A stretch of DNA of 64,000 nt from NCBI RefSeq assembly GCF_000237925.1, contig NC_031496.1, positions 5,663,911 through 5,727,910 of the forward strand, read 5' to 3'. The notes below the pieces were generated by a model. It saw only the letters and a list, made by a program, of their open reading frames with translations, did no database searches and was not told the origin of the DNA. A program made the position numbers and the translations under genes. Shown here piece after piece: positions 24,801-37,220 of the stretch. Each line of letters starts with the position of its first letter. Within the stretch, counting starts at the first letter, position 1. Origin of the DNA: Schistosoma mansoni. Lineage: Eukaryota > Platyhelminthes > Trematoda > Strigeidida > Schistosomatidae.

Positions 24801-25540
24801 ATCATCACACTTCATTATCGAGTGTCCTCCAAAGAAGGGAAGACCGCATTTCGAAGTTGCACCGAATCAAACTTAGTGCTCTACTGAAACATAAAGCCTT
24901 TTGTAAGATTACTGCTCTCATTCTATTGTCCTTCAAAATTGTGACTGTCACTATAGAGGACACTTTTCATATCGCTCATGTAATAACATGACAAGTTGTC
25001 AGCGAAATATTTTGAAGCCAGTGGAATATTTTATGGTCCTTGTGAACAAGGATTCTAGTTAAATGATTCGAAATTCAGACGAGGAAAATCTTAACCACCA
25101 GAAACAACTAAGAATAAGTGGAGAGTATTTTTAGGACATTATGAAATATAAATAATGAACTTAAGGATGCCACATGTGTTCGGAGTTTGACAGTGTAACA
25201 CACAACACAGTAACTCCTTCTTCTGTGCTATATGAAATTTTTCAAGTAATTTTTCTTTACATTGTTTGTACACAATGTGAACGATTAGAAACATTCTAAC
25301 TATTTATTCCAGTTGTGGATTTCCTTTTGCCTGATATCCGTATTTGTATTCCGTTTGTGTTCAAATGTAATTCCTGATCACATCACGCGTCAGCTTATTG
25401 AGATTACGAGTCGATACTGTTGGTCAATCACTGTCTGGCCAAAGGAATACGCATTGTTGAGTATCATCTTGTTATTGTCGAAGTTTTAAAATTACAAGGC
25501 CGAAACATATTACACCTCTAGAGCTATTTCCACAGACTAT

Positions 25541-28500
25541 TCGACAACTAAATCCGCCTGTAGCTCCTCTGAGGGTTACTGTCGGTCCCAAGCCCGGGTA
25601 AAGGAGGAGGGTTGGGCATGGGGTTAGCGACCCCATCCCGTAGAAAATCAACTCGCTAAAAAAACGCTAACCAGAAAAAATCATTCAAACCATTCAAACT
25701 CTGCCCTGGGAGTTGAAGGAATAATTATGACGTCTCATGATGAAAGCCGAGTTCCTTCGGAAGTCATGAGGCCGATGCACCTTCTTACAACCAGAGCGAC
25801 AATTTTCATGGGTACATGGAATGTCCGAACAATGTGGAAGACCGGAACAGTCTTTCAAATTGCTGCAGAAATGAGAAAATACAACCTGGAGGTGCCTGGA
25901 ATCAGCGAAACACATTGGACGCAGATTGGACAACAACGACTATCTTCAGGAGAACTTCTGTTATACTCCGGTCATGAAGAAGGAAATGCCCCACATACAC
26001 AAGGAGTTGCATTGATGCTGTCCAGAAAAGCACAAAATGCACTTATTGGATGGGAATCTCATGGACCAAGGATCATAAAAGCCTCCTTCAAAACAAAGAG
26101 ATAAGCTTGTAACATGGTACTCATAGAAATAGTGTTTTCCAACAGGATGTGAAACACAGAGCATTGTGTGAGGTATGATATGTATCCAAAAAATAAGCGT
26201 AAATGAGCCCAACATCACAAAAAGAGGGAGGGTGGAGTCACTGACCAGCAAGCACTGATGGTGAGGGCGATGATTTCAATCCACCCGTGTTTGTGGGGCA
26301 GAACATTTTGTTTGTATCAGGCTCTTTATGGATGAGAACAAGTCAATCAATCTGTGATATTGAGACTGTTCTCCTACACTCACCATTCAGACTCATGTTT
26401 CTAATTTTTGTGCTGGATTAACTATTCTACTAAGACAACCTTTAACATGCTAACTCGGACTTTTACATGAAAACTGTGTGGCAGGCATCGGATGATGAAA
26501 AAAACAGACTGTAAAGGATATGGCTGCTATTTTACTCAACACTCTACTCTCTATATGTACTCTCTGTTCTTCCTCATTCCAACCTTGACTTCCCTCCTTC
26601 ATTGGAACCTACTCCACCTTGATAAATATCACAACTAATTGTTCGTTATTACTGCATTCTCTCCTCTGGAGCCCCTAATCACAGTTCACTCTTGCAACAT
26701 GAGCTAGTATCAATTTAATCTAATAATTTATCATACCTCCATCTGTTCCACTAATAAATGTTAAGCATTGGTTATCGTTCATATACAAATGCTGTGCTGC
26801 TCCCCGGTTTCTTTTTCTTTTTTTCTTCTCTTCAGAACCTTGCTCTGAGGGTGAAGCTGTGTAACTTCTGACATCTGGAACAAGCTCGACGAACGCGCTT
26901 TCCCAAGGTCATAGTTCAAACCAGGCGCTCCACCAGCCTACTTCATAACAACTATAAACTTAAAAAGCTGCATTACATAAATACTTAGCACGACCGAAAC
27001 CCTAATACACTTTTTGTCGAGATTGGATCTGGTATGTAATGTGGACGCCATGCCCCTTTGGAAACTATTCTTATGAAAACACATATCTGAACGAATGAAC
27101 TGCTATCAACTTTTATAGATTTTAATTACTAAACAATCTTGCTTGGGATGCATACTGTGAACCAGTATATGTTGTAAATTGTAGATCATGCCTGTAAAAA
27201 TGGCGTGTACCTGCTATTGCAGAAATATATTATTATTATTACAATGAACGTCATCCAATGCTACACGCCTACCAACGACTACGATGAAGACGCTAAAGAC
27301 CAATTCTACTATAGGCTGCAGTCGATCGTCGAGAAGTGCCCAACCAAGGACCTGACAATTCTGATGGGAGATCTCAATGCTAAGGTTGGAATGGACAACA
27401 CTGGATACGAAGACGTCATGGGACAACATGGACTGGGAGAAAGGAACGAAAATGGTGAGAGATTTGCAAACCTATGTGCCTTCAATAAACTGGTCATAGG
27501 TAGCACCACATTCCCACACAAAAACATAGACAAAGCCATTTGGATTTCACCGGATCACATTACACAGAATCAAATCGACCATATCTGCATCAACAAAAAG
27601 TTCAGGAGGACGATGGAGGATGTGAGAACCAGAAGAGGAGCTGATATATCATCCGATCATCATTTTCTGGTCGCCAAGATGAAACTAAAACTCAAGAAGC
27701 ACTGGACAACGGCGCGGACAACATCACAAAAGTTTAATACGGCCTTTCTTCGAGATGCTGACAAACTCAACAAATTCAACATAGCCCTCAGCAACAGGTT
27801 CGAGGCCTTTCATGATCTACTCAATGGAAAAGGGACTACCATGGAGAGCAACTGGAAAGGTATCAAGGAGGCAATCGTTTCAACATGTCAGGAGGTTCTG
27901 GACCAAAAGAAGCACCATCACAAGGAATGGATCACTGTCGGTACACTGGATAAAATTGAAGCAAGGAGGAACAAGAAGGCAGCAAACAATATCAGCTGAA
28001 CCAGAGCGGAAAAAGCCAAGGCACAAGCCGAATGCTCAGAGGCAAACAAGCAAGTGAAGAGGAGCATCAGAACGGACAAACGTAAATATGTGGAAGATTT
28101 AGCGATGACAGCGGAAAAGGCTGCAAGAGAGGGAAACATAAGACAACTGTATGATACAACAAAGAAACTTGCTGGAAATTACCATAAGCCAGAAAGACCA
28201 GTGAAAAGCAAGGAAGGCAAAGTAATCACCGACATTGAAGAACAACGAAACAGGTGAGTAGAACACTTCAAAGAACTCTTGAGTCGACCAGCTCCACTGA
28301 ACCCACCCAACATCGAAGCAGCACCCACGGACCTCCCAATCGATGTTGGCCCACCAACAATTGAAGAGATCAGCATGGCCATTAGACAAATCAAGAGTGG
28401 CAAAGCAGCGGGACCAGACAACATCCCGGCAGAGGCACTGAAAGCAAATGTAGCAGCAACTGCCAAGATACTCCACATCCTCTTCAGTAAGATTTGGGAT

Positions 28501-29896
28501 AAAGAACAAGTACCAATAGACTGGAAAAAAGGACTTCTCATCAAGATACCAAAGAAAGGCGATCTGAGCAAGTGCGACAACTACAGAGGCATCACTCTCC
28601 TCTCAATACCAGGAAAAGTCTTCAACAGAGTATTGTTAAACAGGATGAAGGATTCCGTGGACGCCCAACTTCGAGATCAACAAGCTGGATTTCGTAAGGG
28701 TAGATCGTGCACAGATCAAATCGCAACTCTACGTATCATTGTGGAACAATCACTTGAATGAAATTCATCACTCTACATCAACTTCATCGACTACGAGAAG
28801 GCATTTGATAGCGTGGACAGGACGACACTATGGAAGCTTCTTCGACACTACGGCGTGCCTGAGAAGATAGTCAATATCATACGGAAATCCTATGATGGAC
28901 TAAACTACCAAATCGTCCACGGAGGACAACTCACCGACTCATTCGAGGTAAAGACCGGTGTTAGACAAGGTTGCCTACTCTCACCCTTTCTCTTTCTCCT
29001 AGTGGTCGACTGCATCATGAAGACGTTAACATCTGGAGGAAATCACGGGATACAGTGGACAGGCAGGATGCAGCTTGACGATTTAGACTTCGCAGATGAT
29101 CTGGCTCTTCTATCACAAACGCAACAACAAATGCAGGAGAAAACGACCAGTGTAGCAGCAGCCTCAGCAGCAGTAGGTCTAAATATAAACAAAGAGAAAA
29201 GCAAGACTCTCCGATACAATACAATATGCACCAATCAAATTACACTTGATGGAGAAGCTTTAGAAGATGTGGAAACCTTTACATATCTGGGCAGCATCAT
29301 TGATGAACATGGTGGATCAGATGCAGATGTGAGGGCGCGGATCGGCAAAGCAAGAGCAGCATACCTACAACTGAAAAACATCTGGAGCTCAAAACAATTG
29401 TCAACCAACACCAAGGTAAGAATTTTCAATACAAATGTCAAGACAGTTCTACTGTATAGAGCGGAGACGTGGAGAACTACCAAAGCCATTGTCCAGAAGA
29501 TACAAGTGTTTATTAACAGCTGTCTACGCAAGATACTTCGGATCAGATGGCCAGACACTATCAGCAACAAGCTACTGTGGGAGACAACAAACCAGATTCC
29601 AGCAGAGGAAGAAATCAGGAAGAAGTACTGGAAGTGGATTGGGCACACCTTGAGGAAATCACCTAGTTGCGTCACAAGACAAGCCCTCACACGGAATCCT
29701 GAAGGTCAAAGGAGAAGAGGAAGACCAAAGAACACATTACGCCGAGAAATAGAGATAGACATGAGAAGAATGAACAAGAACCGGATAGAACTAGAAAAGA
29801 AGGCCCAGGACAGAGTGGGTTGGAGAAAGCTGGTCGGCGGCCTATGCTCCATTGGGAGTAACAGGCGTAAGTAAGTAAGTAAGTAAGTCGACAACT
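25541..29896 (+). mobile_element. RTE-clade LINE, nearly full length, with target duplication
   Basis: The element (25550-29887) lies between two copies of TCGACAACT (25541-25549, 29888-29896) and ends in a GTAA repeat. A GC-rich leader precedes the endonuclease start at 25727 (GTWNVRTM, ISETHW). After an internal insertion the endonuclease resumes at 27244 (NVIQCYTPTNDYDEDAKDQF, ILMGDLNAKVG, QIDHICIN, SSDHHFLV). The reverse transcriptase follows: [82 protein letters not shown]. The C-terminus is [15 protein letters not shown] and [18 protein letters not shown]. From 27244 to 29874 one frame is kept with only three TGA stops (27997, 28255, 28759). The catalytic FADD is intact. Confidence 0.92.
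26102..27233 (+). mobile_element. 1.1-kb insertion inside the RTE endonuclease, (ATT)n tail
   Basis: It splits the endonuclease after IIKASFKTKR and before NVIQCYTP. The right edge is GCAGAAATATATTATTATTATT, an ATT tail as in CR1-type LINEs or their SINEs, so the insert is itself a 5'-truncated retroelement on the plus strand. No protein motif is readable. It is the youngest event at this spot. Confidence 0.65.
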
Positions 29897-29899
29897 GAT

Positions 29900-31220
29900 A
29901 GCTCTATGTTGAAACTTTATATTAAGTTAGACTGTAGGCAGTTGTATTGCTACAAACCTACATGATTTATTCTAACATATGAACGAACAAATTATTCTAA
30001 TCTATCACTCATATATTCAGGCTTGTGTAGTGTTTGTACGAAGTAATGATTCCTTTATACTTGATGATTGCCTAATTCCGTTTTACAATTACAATACATT
30101 CGTTTGTGCTCAGCTAGTGCTTCATGATCTGAAATACGCTATTTTGGGGATTCCTGGTTAGTAAAATAAGTCTAATTCTTCTGAATATCGTAACTTGTAA
30201 GTTATTTGCCCGTAAGATTGAGTGTTCTAATATGTTGGTATATCTGTTTGTTACTTACTCTATTCGCTGCCTGTTTTTAGCTAATTTTTCTGTTTGTCCA
30301 TAATTGTCAAGTCACGCTTACTGAAACTGAAAAGGTGATGTTTACCTTTGTACATAACTGTGTTGTTTAAATAAATCAATGACTTCTTGGTATTGATGAC
30401 TGCTGTAATTTTGAATTCCAAATACGATATATTCGTTCGGGCTCATCTAATACTTCTTAATTAAGTTGCGTTATTCCTGGGATTACTAGTTTATACTACA
30501 ATTCAAATACTTCTGATTATCATAATAACATATACCTGGACAAATAGATTTCTCGATACATTTTCTATCTGCTTCTGATGAGAACTGTCACCTAAAACAG
30601 ATAAAACTGAAATTTGCACGAGCCGTATATATTCAAACATTTTTATTTAATATTTAGGCTTCATTTTCGAAACCAGAAAGTCATATGGTCGATCAACGAG
30701 AGTGTGTGGCTTCTGTCTAGTGAACGAAATATTTATTTAGTGTTCCTTAGTTGTTTAACGAACGTTAATTCGTGATTCAAACAATCCATCGTTAACTTCC
30801 AACTGCAAGTGTTAATTCCTGATCATCAGCTAAGTAAATACGAATATTTTGAATGATTCAAACAATAATACTGTCAGTAAATTATATGGCTAACCAAAAT
30901 TCTAGGAAAAGTTGCTACAGTTACTGATTTCGTCAAAAATATTAGACAATCAAATAAGGTTCTGTTGTATTGGCTAACAGATTAATACGGAATAAACAAA
31001 TTTTCAAGCACTATTATAACTGTAACTGGACTTGAAATAAAGGGATATTAAGATGTACACAACTCAAGGAATAAGACAAAAGCTGATGTCGGATTGAAAT
31101 TTTATTTGAGCAACCGTTCACCAATTGTCTTCAGTGAGTTGATATTTCACGACAGAACTCCTGGATGTACCCCTCAAAGTTATTCACTAGTGAGCATATG
31201 ATTATTATTATCAGAAGGGG
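29900..31220. other. No gene seen
   Basis: AT-rich sequence to the right of the RTE element. No exon or clear repeat was recognised. Confidence 0.45.
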
Positions 31221-31224
31221 TTTT

Positions 31225-31495
31225 GTGGAGATTTAGTATTTTCATAGTTGAAAGCGTGACTCAATTGAAGCTAGACCACCATGGAAAACCTGGAAGCATT
31301 GGACGGCCGTTTCGTCCTATAATGGGACTCCTCAGTAGTGCCCATCCACGATCCTGAACTCACGAGATTCTAACCCAGGACCTATCAGTCTCGAGCCAGA
31401 GCACTTAACCGATAGACCACTGAGTCGGCATCCAACGGTGTTAACGTCTAACTTCAAATGATCCACGAAGTTGAGCAACCGGGATTTTATTTACT
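31225..31495 (-). repeat. tRNA-SINE with hammerhead ribozyme core
   Basis: On the minus strand: GGTTGCTCAACTTCGTGGATC, a tRNA-like head CCGACTCAGTGGTCTATCGG with GGTCCTGGGTTAGAATCTC as B box, then the hammerhead, then CTTCCAGG...GGTGGTCTAGCTTC. It is the best-preserved member of the family here. Confidence 0.75.
31292..31345 (-). ncRNA. Hammerhead ribozyme, conserved core present
   Basis: CTGAGGAG (31335-31328), stem II GTCC/GGAC, GAAAC (31313-31309), palindromic stem III ACGG/CCGT without loop, and the cleavage triplet GTC (31304-31302). All invariant core positions match. Stem I has mismatches near the core (A opposite C), so activity is uncertain. Confidence 0.7.
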
Positions 31496-32180
31496 TACCA
31501 ATAATCTCAAATCACTTAATAGCCGAATAAACTCATTTGCATGCGGATTTTATTGAGATTTATTGATTTGTTAGTGAATATGTTTGTGATGTGCAGTAAG
31601 TTGCAGAAGAAAAACATTATACCCTAAGGGTTCCTAAATGATTGTTATTAGGACAAACTGTTGAATACTAATGAGTAGTATATTGCACAACACAACAAAA
31701 ACGCGAACAAAAACATACATGCATTTTTATGGTGCACAAAATCACTGATTCTATTTATTGTGGAATCCTCTATCTCATTTTGAGGACTAAAGTGTACCAG
31801 TGTTAAATAATTTACTGACTTATTTTAATATTGACTACTATCTGATGGTGGTCGATTGTTTCCGGTATTATATAATGAATAGACTTACGTTGAAAATGTG
31901 GGTTATCTGTTCAGTAATTAATCTTAAGATTGATCCCAGTAAAGATTGAGGGCAGTGAAGTCTATCCACCATAGGGTTACGTAAGTGTATTAGTCAGGAG
32001 TACGAAGCGAGAACTAAATAATCCTTCAGTAACTACTTAGTTTTCGTAGTTCACCGATTGATGTCAGTCAAATGATTATCACACAGATCTAACTATAATG
32101 TTGTACAAATCCCACCCAACGTTTTATACAAGCATCTATTGTCATTCTAGTTAATTACCTTCAGAATTTCTCAAGGGTCG

Positions 32181-32692
32181 TGTTATGATTTTATGTCCGG
32201 CTTTCATTACGTGATTTATTCACCAATCGAAGCACGACTTCTCCAATCTTAGCACTGTGTTAAATCAATGACGTTCGACCAGTATGAGTAGTCTAGCGTC
32301 CTTATTGGTCCCTTGTCCACCTCGCCCTTCCAATTGAGTCCAAAACACCAATTTCAGCTTCTGCTATGCGAATCATTTATTTCAAGCATACTCAGTTTAT
32401 ATACCAGACAGACAGACCGCATCACACCATAAAACAAAAAATAATATTTGTACAAGTTCAAGCCAAATGTGGCTGTGAACGTGGGAGATAGTAATCAATA
32501 AACTGATAATAATCTAGGAACAGTAATTCCATAGATCAAAGTGAAGCTTTTAATAAGATGAATATAGATATACACCATCTAATTACTTAATAGTTCAACA
32601 ATAAGAATATATATATATATATATGTATATATAATCATCCATTAGTAGGTCCCGGAAGCTACCCGTACTTATGTCTTCGCTAGGATATAACA
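32181..32692 (-). mobile_element. Solo LTR, same 510-bp family, more diverged
   Basis: Plus-strand ends are TGTTATGA and ATATAACA, that is TGTTAT...ATAACA as in the other copies. The middle shares CCAGACAGACAGACCGCAT and CCAAATGTGGCTGTGAACG with the 40-kb copy. No target duplication is clear. It contains a (TA)n run at about 32607-32623. Confidence 0.7.
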
Positions 32693-32699
32693 TGTACTG

Positions 32700-33424
32700 A
32701 ATAAATTACACAAATGAAATAAAACGAATATTATATTCAGCAACCATTGCACTAAATAAACGAAAGTAATAATTGGCAAGAATAACATTATTTCACGTTT
32801 TTATACCGTTCTAATATACTTTAATGTTGTTGTTTTTCTAGTCTATTACAAAGATGAGTGTTGATATGTAAGCAAGAACAAGTATTTGGATAATAGAAAA
32901 AGAAGAAAAACACACTGTAATAAATATTAGGAAGGTTAACTGGTTATGTCCATAAAAAGGATAAAATTGATAAGCAGAAAAGTAACAATGATACCATAGA
33001 ACTTCGAATAACGGATAAGTTGACTTTTAAAATAAAATATTTGTTTTAATAGGACGCGTGGAGTGGGTTTATGTAATGGTGATAGTTAAGTGGCTAAATA
33101 AGTCATCTTTCAAACATTAATTTACGAACTCGAAACTAACCCATAGTTTCTAGGTTTAATTGGTCAGTCAGTACTGTAATAAACGAAGACTTAGTGTGGA
33201 AAACCAAACTATTGTTATATACAAAAAGTCAATAGGCGGATAGGATAATTACCAATTTCCATAATAAGAAAATCGACCACAATTAAACAAAACGAAAGAA
33301 ATTTCTTATTTTGAATATATAATAGAGAATTTCTAAAGCGAGTAGACTTACATATCGTAACATAACTTTTCTAGCACAGAATACTGCAGTTAAAGAACTA
33401 CTACTTCATCGATTTAACAATAGA
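32700..33424. other. No gene seen
   Basis: AT-rich sequence with no supported feature. Confidence 0.45.
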
Positions 33425-33515
33425 AATCACTAGAAAACTGTCAACAGGAAACTCTAGAATTGAGTTTTCCGATAGTTGGTATTCGTCAGCAAGACGTACC
33501 TGACCTTGGGGGGAC
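33425..33515 (-). repeat. Hammerhead-type repeat, degenerate
   Basis: The minus strand has CTTGCTGACGAA, a GGAAAAC in place of CGAAAC, and TCTAGAGTTTCCTGTTGAC, the same layout as the copy at 63790. The core is damaged. Confidence 0.5.
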
Positions 33516-33744
33516 TGATGTTTTTAGTGGGATTTAAATTTAGAAAAAACAGCCAAGTCAATGTTCGAAAATGGATAAAAACTGTGAAGTTGACCGTCAT
33601 AAACAACTAGAGCAGAACAATTATGACTGTAAACTATCATCAAACACAGATGTTGTAAACTTTTGCAATAAAAATATACTATCAGAAAGCTGTGAAAAAC
33701 AGTAATACTAAGTATGTGACTTTGATTCATAAATATTGTTTGTT

Positions 33745-33990
33745 TGGATATTCCAATTGATGTTTGGGACTACAACTGATCAGTTACTTGGCATATGTGC
33801 AACCTAGCCCGATCGCCTCAATACTGCCATTGCATCACAAGCATTTTAAGCAGAGATGGATGGTGGCTAGTAGTGGAATCAAAGACGTGCTTCTCGCCCT
33901 ACTTGGGACTCATCATCTGGATGTACCTGCTTTCGGGAGCTGATATTCAAAACTTGAAACCAGAACAAGCCAGTAGATAAGAAATTTGAT
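33745..33990 (-). repeat. Sm-alpha-like repeat with degenerate hammerhead
   Basis: The minus strand matches 55800-56045 in order (ATGGTGGCTAG...; TGATGAGTCCCAAGTAGGG; the 3' block ending near CAATTGGAATATCC). The core C of CTGATGA is changed and GAAAC reads GAGAAG, so the ribozyme is likely dead. Confidence 0.65.
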
Positions 33991-34554
33991 TGTTTCACAA
34001 GAAATCAAATATATTGACCATAAAATGAGAAAATTGTCAGTTTGCAGGGTATTAGTTAAAAGTAGTCTACAAAAAGCAAACTTATACAAGGTGAGATCAA
34101 ACTAGGAAGGAGCAAAGTTGTTAAACGAAAAATATTCAGCAAGTTATGAAGTCTTAAATTGACTATTTGAAAAGAACCAATATGTCTCAAACTAAGCATA
34201 AACACCTACAGAAACTTGATTTTACTTACTCGAAAACTAGATAGATTTATGACATACGGGGTTAGGTAGCAATCAGGAAGGACTTATTTATAAGATCAGG
34301 ACTTTTGTTATTATACCTAAATTACATATGAACAAATTTTTTAGTCTAACGTCAGACAGTTAAACCGCTTCAGTGAAAAGTTGTCATTCAAACAAGTCAG
34401 TGAGATATCTATAAGTTAGTTTAAGCCATAAAATTCACCAAATCGTGCATCAAGTAACCAGCCACTTCGATGACTAAGACCATCTCGGTGGTTTTTTAGA
34501 TACAAAACAATTTTACTCCACCATGAAATTGAACTGTATATAATACTTAATATG

Positions 34555-34970
34555 GTACAAATCCATGAAGTCACTGACAAGTGGACTGAGCCATGTTGGT
34601 AGGTGTAGACTACCTGGTTGGGATCCGCCAGATGATAGCAATCAATGGTTAAAGACCTTGAATGACATGGCTCAATCGTTTGCAATGGCAAAGGTGCATC
34701 TACTCTTTGTGTTCTCCCGAATTCTAATCTTCTGAATTCTTCATGTCCCTTCCTTTTTTCTCTTTCCAAACTTATTTCACTCGATTATACTCCTTGAATA
34801 ACATCTTCAAAGCCTAATCTTTCCGATTACTGCTTATACTCTTACTACTTCTACCACTATAGGATTTGAATCGACAACTGCATCTCTGTGCTAATGTGGT
34901 ATGGCAACTCGAACTGATGTACGTACGTACGAAGTTCTACGTTGTGACTGACTGACTGATGGAATACTTT
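34555..34970 (+). mobile_element. RTE-type LINE 3' end with (TGAC)n tail
   Basis: Reads KSLTSGLSHVGRCRLPGWDP, then NQWLKTLNDMAQSF and VHLLFVFSR, the C-terminus I associate with the SR2/Perere-3 type of RTE. A 3' UTR with TGTGGTATGGCAACTCG and the tail TGACTGACTGACTGA follow. It is 5'-truncated and the same family as 9838-10140. Confidence 0.7.
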
Positions 34971-35842
34971 TAAATCGTAAAACAAAAGTAGAAAGCAACT
35001 CAGTTCGAAAATCATAGTATCTACTTATACGTGCAATAAAGTTTCACATAGACTTATTGTGTAAGGGTTTTTTCGATACTAATTTGTCAAATGAATCAAA
35101 ATAGGCGAAATCAACTTCAATTTTTAAATTAGTAGATCAAAGTCAATCATGTAAGTATACAGAGTTAGACGTTTGAGAAGCCAAGGCAGTCTTTAAGTTG
35201 AGTACATTACTCTAGAGAATCTGACAATACTTTTGATATGTGCGTAAAATCCGTCAACACTACGTTCGGAAACAAATTCGATAAAAATAAACGAACGATA
35301 AGTATTTCGTTTCACAGAAGTTGGAAACCATTATAACTTAAAGCCATGATTTGGAAATAAAAATAAAGTGTTTGTTAAGAATGAAATTTAACTAAAATAC
35401 CAGGGAGCACCAGAATTCTTTGTCCAGGCATATTACTCGATATTAGGGTGGTATAAATTATATTCAGCTTTCGTAGGGAGCGAAATGTTTTTGAACAACT
35501 AGAGTCCGAAGTTAGTAATTGTCAATTTTTAACATAAGTCGATATCTGTTTTATAGCGTTGGCACTGTCTAATCACAAGACACGAATTATAGCCGATGTG
35601 AAAATTTCAATAAGTTGGCCAATCCAATTAGTAAAAAGTTGATTTATTGATAAATAATGAAAGTATGTATATATTCTCAAAAAAAGCCCTGAATAAAAAT
35701 CATTATTCGACAAAATATTGTTATACAGCATAAACAATAATGAATGTACTTCAGTAAAAATTTTAGAAGAGTAAAACATGATGACCTACTTACAAGAATT
35801 AAGAAAGAAACGAAGTGAACAATATATTTTTATACAGTCCAA

Positions 35843-36101
35843 TTAACTGACATTCCATCGTAATGTATTATCCGATGTATCACCATACTGTTTCTTTTCT
35901 AACTCTTCCATACGTTCTTGTTTTCTTCTAACCTTTTCAAAATCTCCAATCCCACGTGATTCACTTTCAGCTAATCGGCGTTCGATGGCTTCTACTTGTA
36001 ATCGTCTACGAGATTCTAGGTCTACGGGTTTCCCACCGCCACCACGTTCCGAGTAGGACTCATAACGGATTTGTGAGTTGTCGTTGTCGTCGACATCGGA
36101 A
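35843..36101 (-). CDS. SVIP: SVIP-like small p97/VCP-interacting protein, last exon
   Basis: This exon encodes 85 residues ending at the TAA at 35845-35843. The acceptor CAG is at 36104-36102, and the exon starts on the third base of a codon. The sequence DLESRRRLQVEAIERR then LAESESRGIGDFEKVRRKQ and the terminal LRWNVS follow vertebrate SVIP closely (remembered form: RAKLAEAAERR, EAASRGI, then LRWTVS at the C-terminus). RRRLQVEAIERR is a VCP-interacting motif. SVIP is a membrane-anchored inhibitor of p97-dependent ER-associated degradation. The usual N-terminal exon with MGxCxxC myristoyl/palmitoyl signals was looked for between 36.1 and 38.9 kb and not found; the in-frame MG starts there have no cysteines. 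A Gly-rich stretch (ERGGGG) precedes the motif. A minus-strand AATAAA lies at 35648-35643. Confidence 0.8.
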
Positions 36102-36889
36102 CTGCGGAAACAACAGAACAGGCGTTCACACTAAGAAGAAACCGAAATAGAATCATTTTGCTAGATAGAAATCTAAGCTAAATAAACAATTAATTGAACC
36201 AATTAATAACTGAATAACGCCGAATCCCGCTTTGTACAGTCTTTAGGCAGTGATCGAATTCTAAAGATAAAGTTGAAGTGCGGTTATCAGCTTAAGTGAC
36301 CCAACATTACAGTTTGATAAGCCAGTTATTCCCAGAACAGCATAACAGTGACTTCCCCAATTACGGCACTAGTTCGAGTCCTACGAGGAACATCGGTTCA
36401 ATCAAGGTTACAAATATACTTTACTAATGACGAGTCCTGACTAGCAAGAAATGAAAGCTCAAAGATTTATGGGTTTTGATTCAATGACCGATTAGTTGTG
36501 TCATGCCTGGAAAGAAACCTGCTGACTAGATGTGGGAGTGTGCCAGATGTACAAACTTATAAGGGGCTTTGAAATAAGTTGGAATATTTGACTCGTGCCT
36601 CCTAATTTTAAAAGCGACCCATACCATTCGGTTATTCGCTGAACATTGTCTACTAATACACTATTCACTTTGTCAATCAGGGTTTATGTAAAAGTTATAC
36701 AACCGCTGAAAAGAAGAAAGCACTGGGACTGGATAACTGTTCCGTTATAGTATGAGACTTATCGACAGTGTATATCCACGATCGAGCCCAAGTCTTTCAG
36801 ATCCATAATGAAAACTATGAGAATTCAACGACTGCTACAAACCCGTATAGCAACATTAACCAAATGTTCACTGGTGACCATCTTTTAGA

Positions 36890-37220
36890 AGTAATAACCG
36901 AAGTTCTAGTGAGAGGCCGTAAGAGAGCGAAGCAGTTAACCAACAAAAGCAATGGAAGATGATTGCGCAATATTATGGATTAATCAAAGTTAGATATGTA
37001 AACCACCAGATGTCGGCTCAGTAGTCTAAAGGTTAGGCGTTCGCTGTAAGACGAGAAGGTCCTGGACTTGATCACACTAAAGGCATTTAGTGGGTACTGC
37101 TGAGGAGTTTCATACTATGACGAAATAGCTGTTCACGGAATACTGGTTGTGTAACTAAGATCAATCAGTGGTGCAGACCATACAAATTTAATCTCCGTAA
37201 GCCCCTATATCAATGGGCAT
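36890..37220 (+). repeat. Hammerhead-bearing tRNA-SINE, longest copy
   Basis: 5' block CGAAGTTCTAGTGAGAGGC, GATTAATCAAAGTTAGATATG, A box GTCGGCTCAGTAGTCTAAAGG, B-box region GGTCCTGGACTTGATC, then CTGAGGAG (37099-37106) and CGAAAT. The cleavage triplet is changed to GTT, so the core is not intact. Confidence 0.65.

Noticed and set aside
34416-34769. 117-residue open frame on the minus strand as a gene
   Set aside because: It is the reverse of an RTE 3' end read on the plus strand with a TGAC tail.
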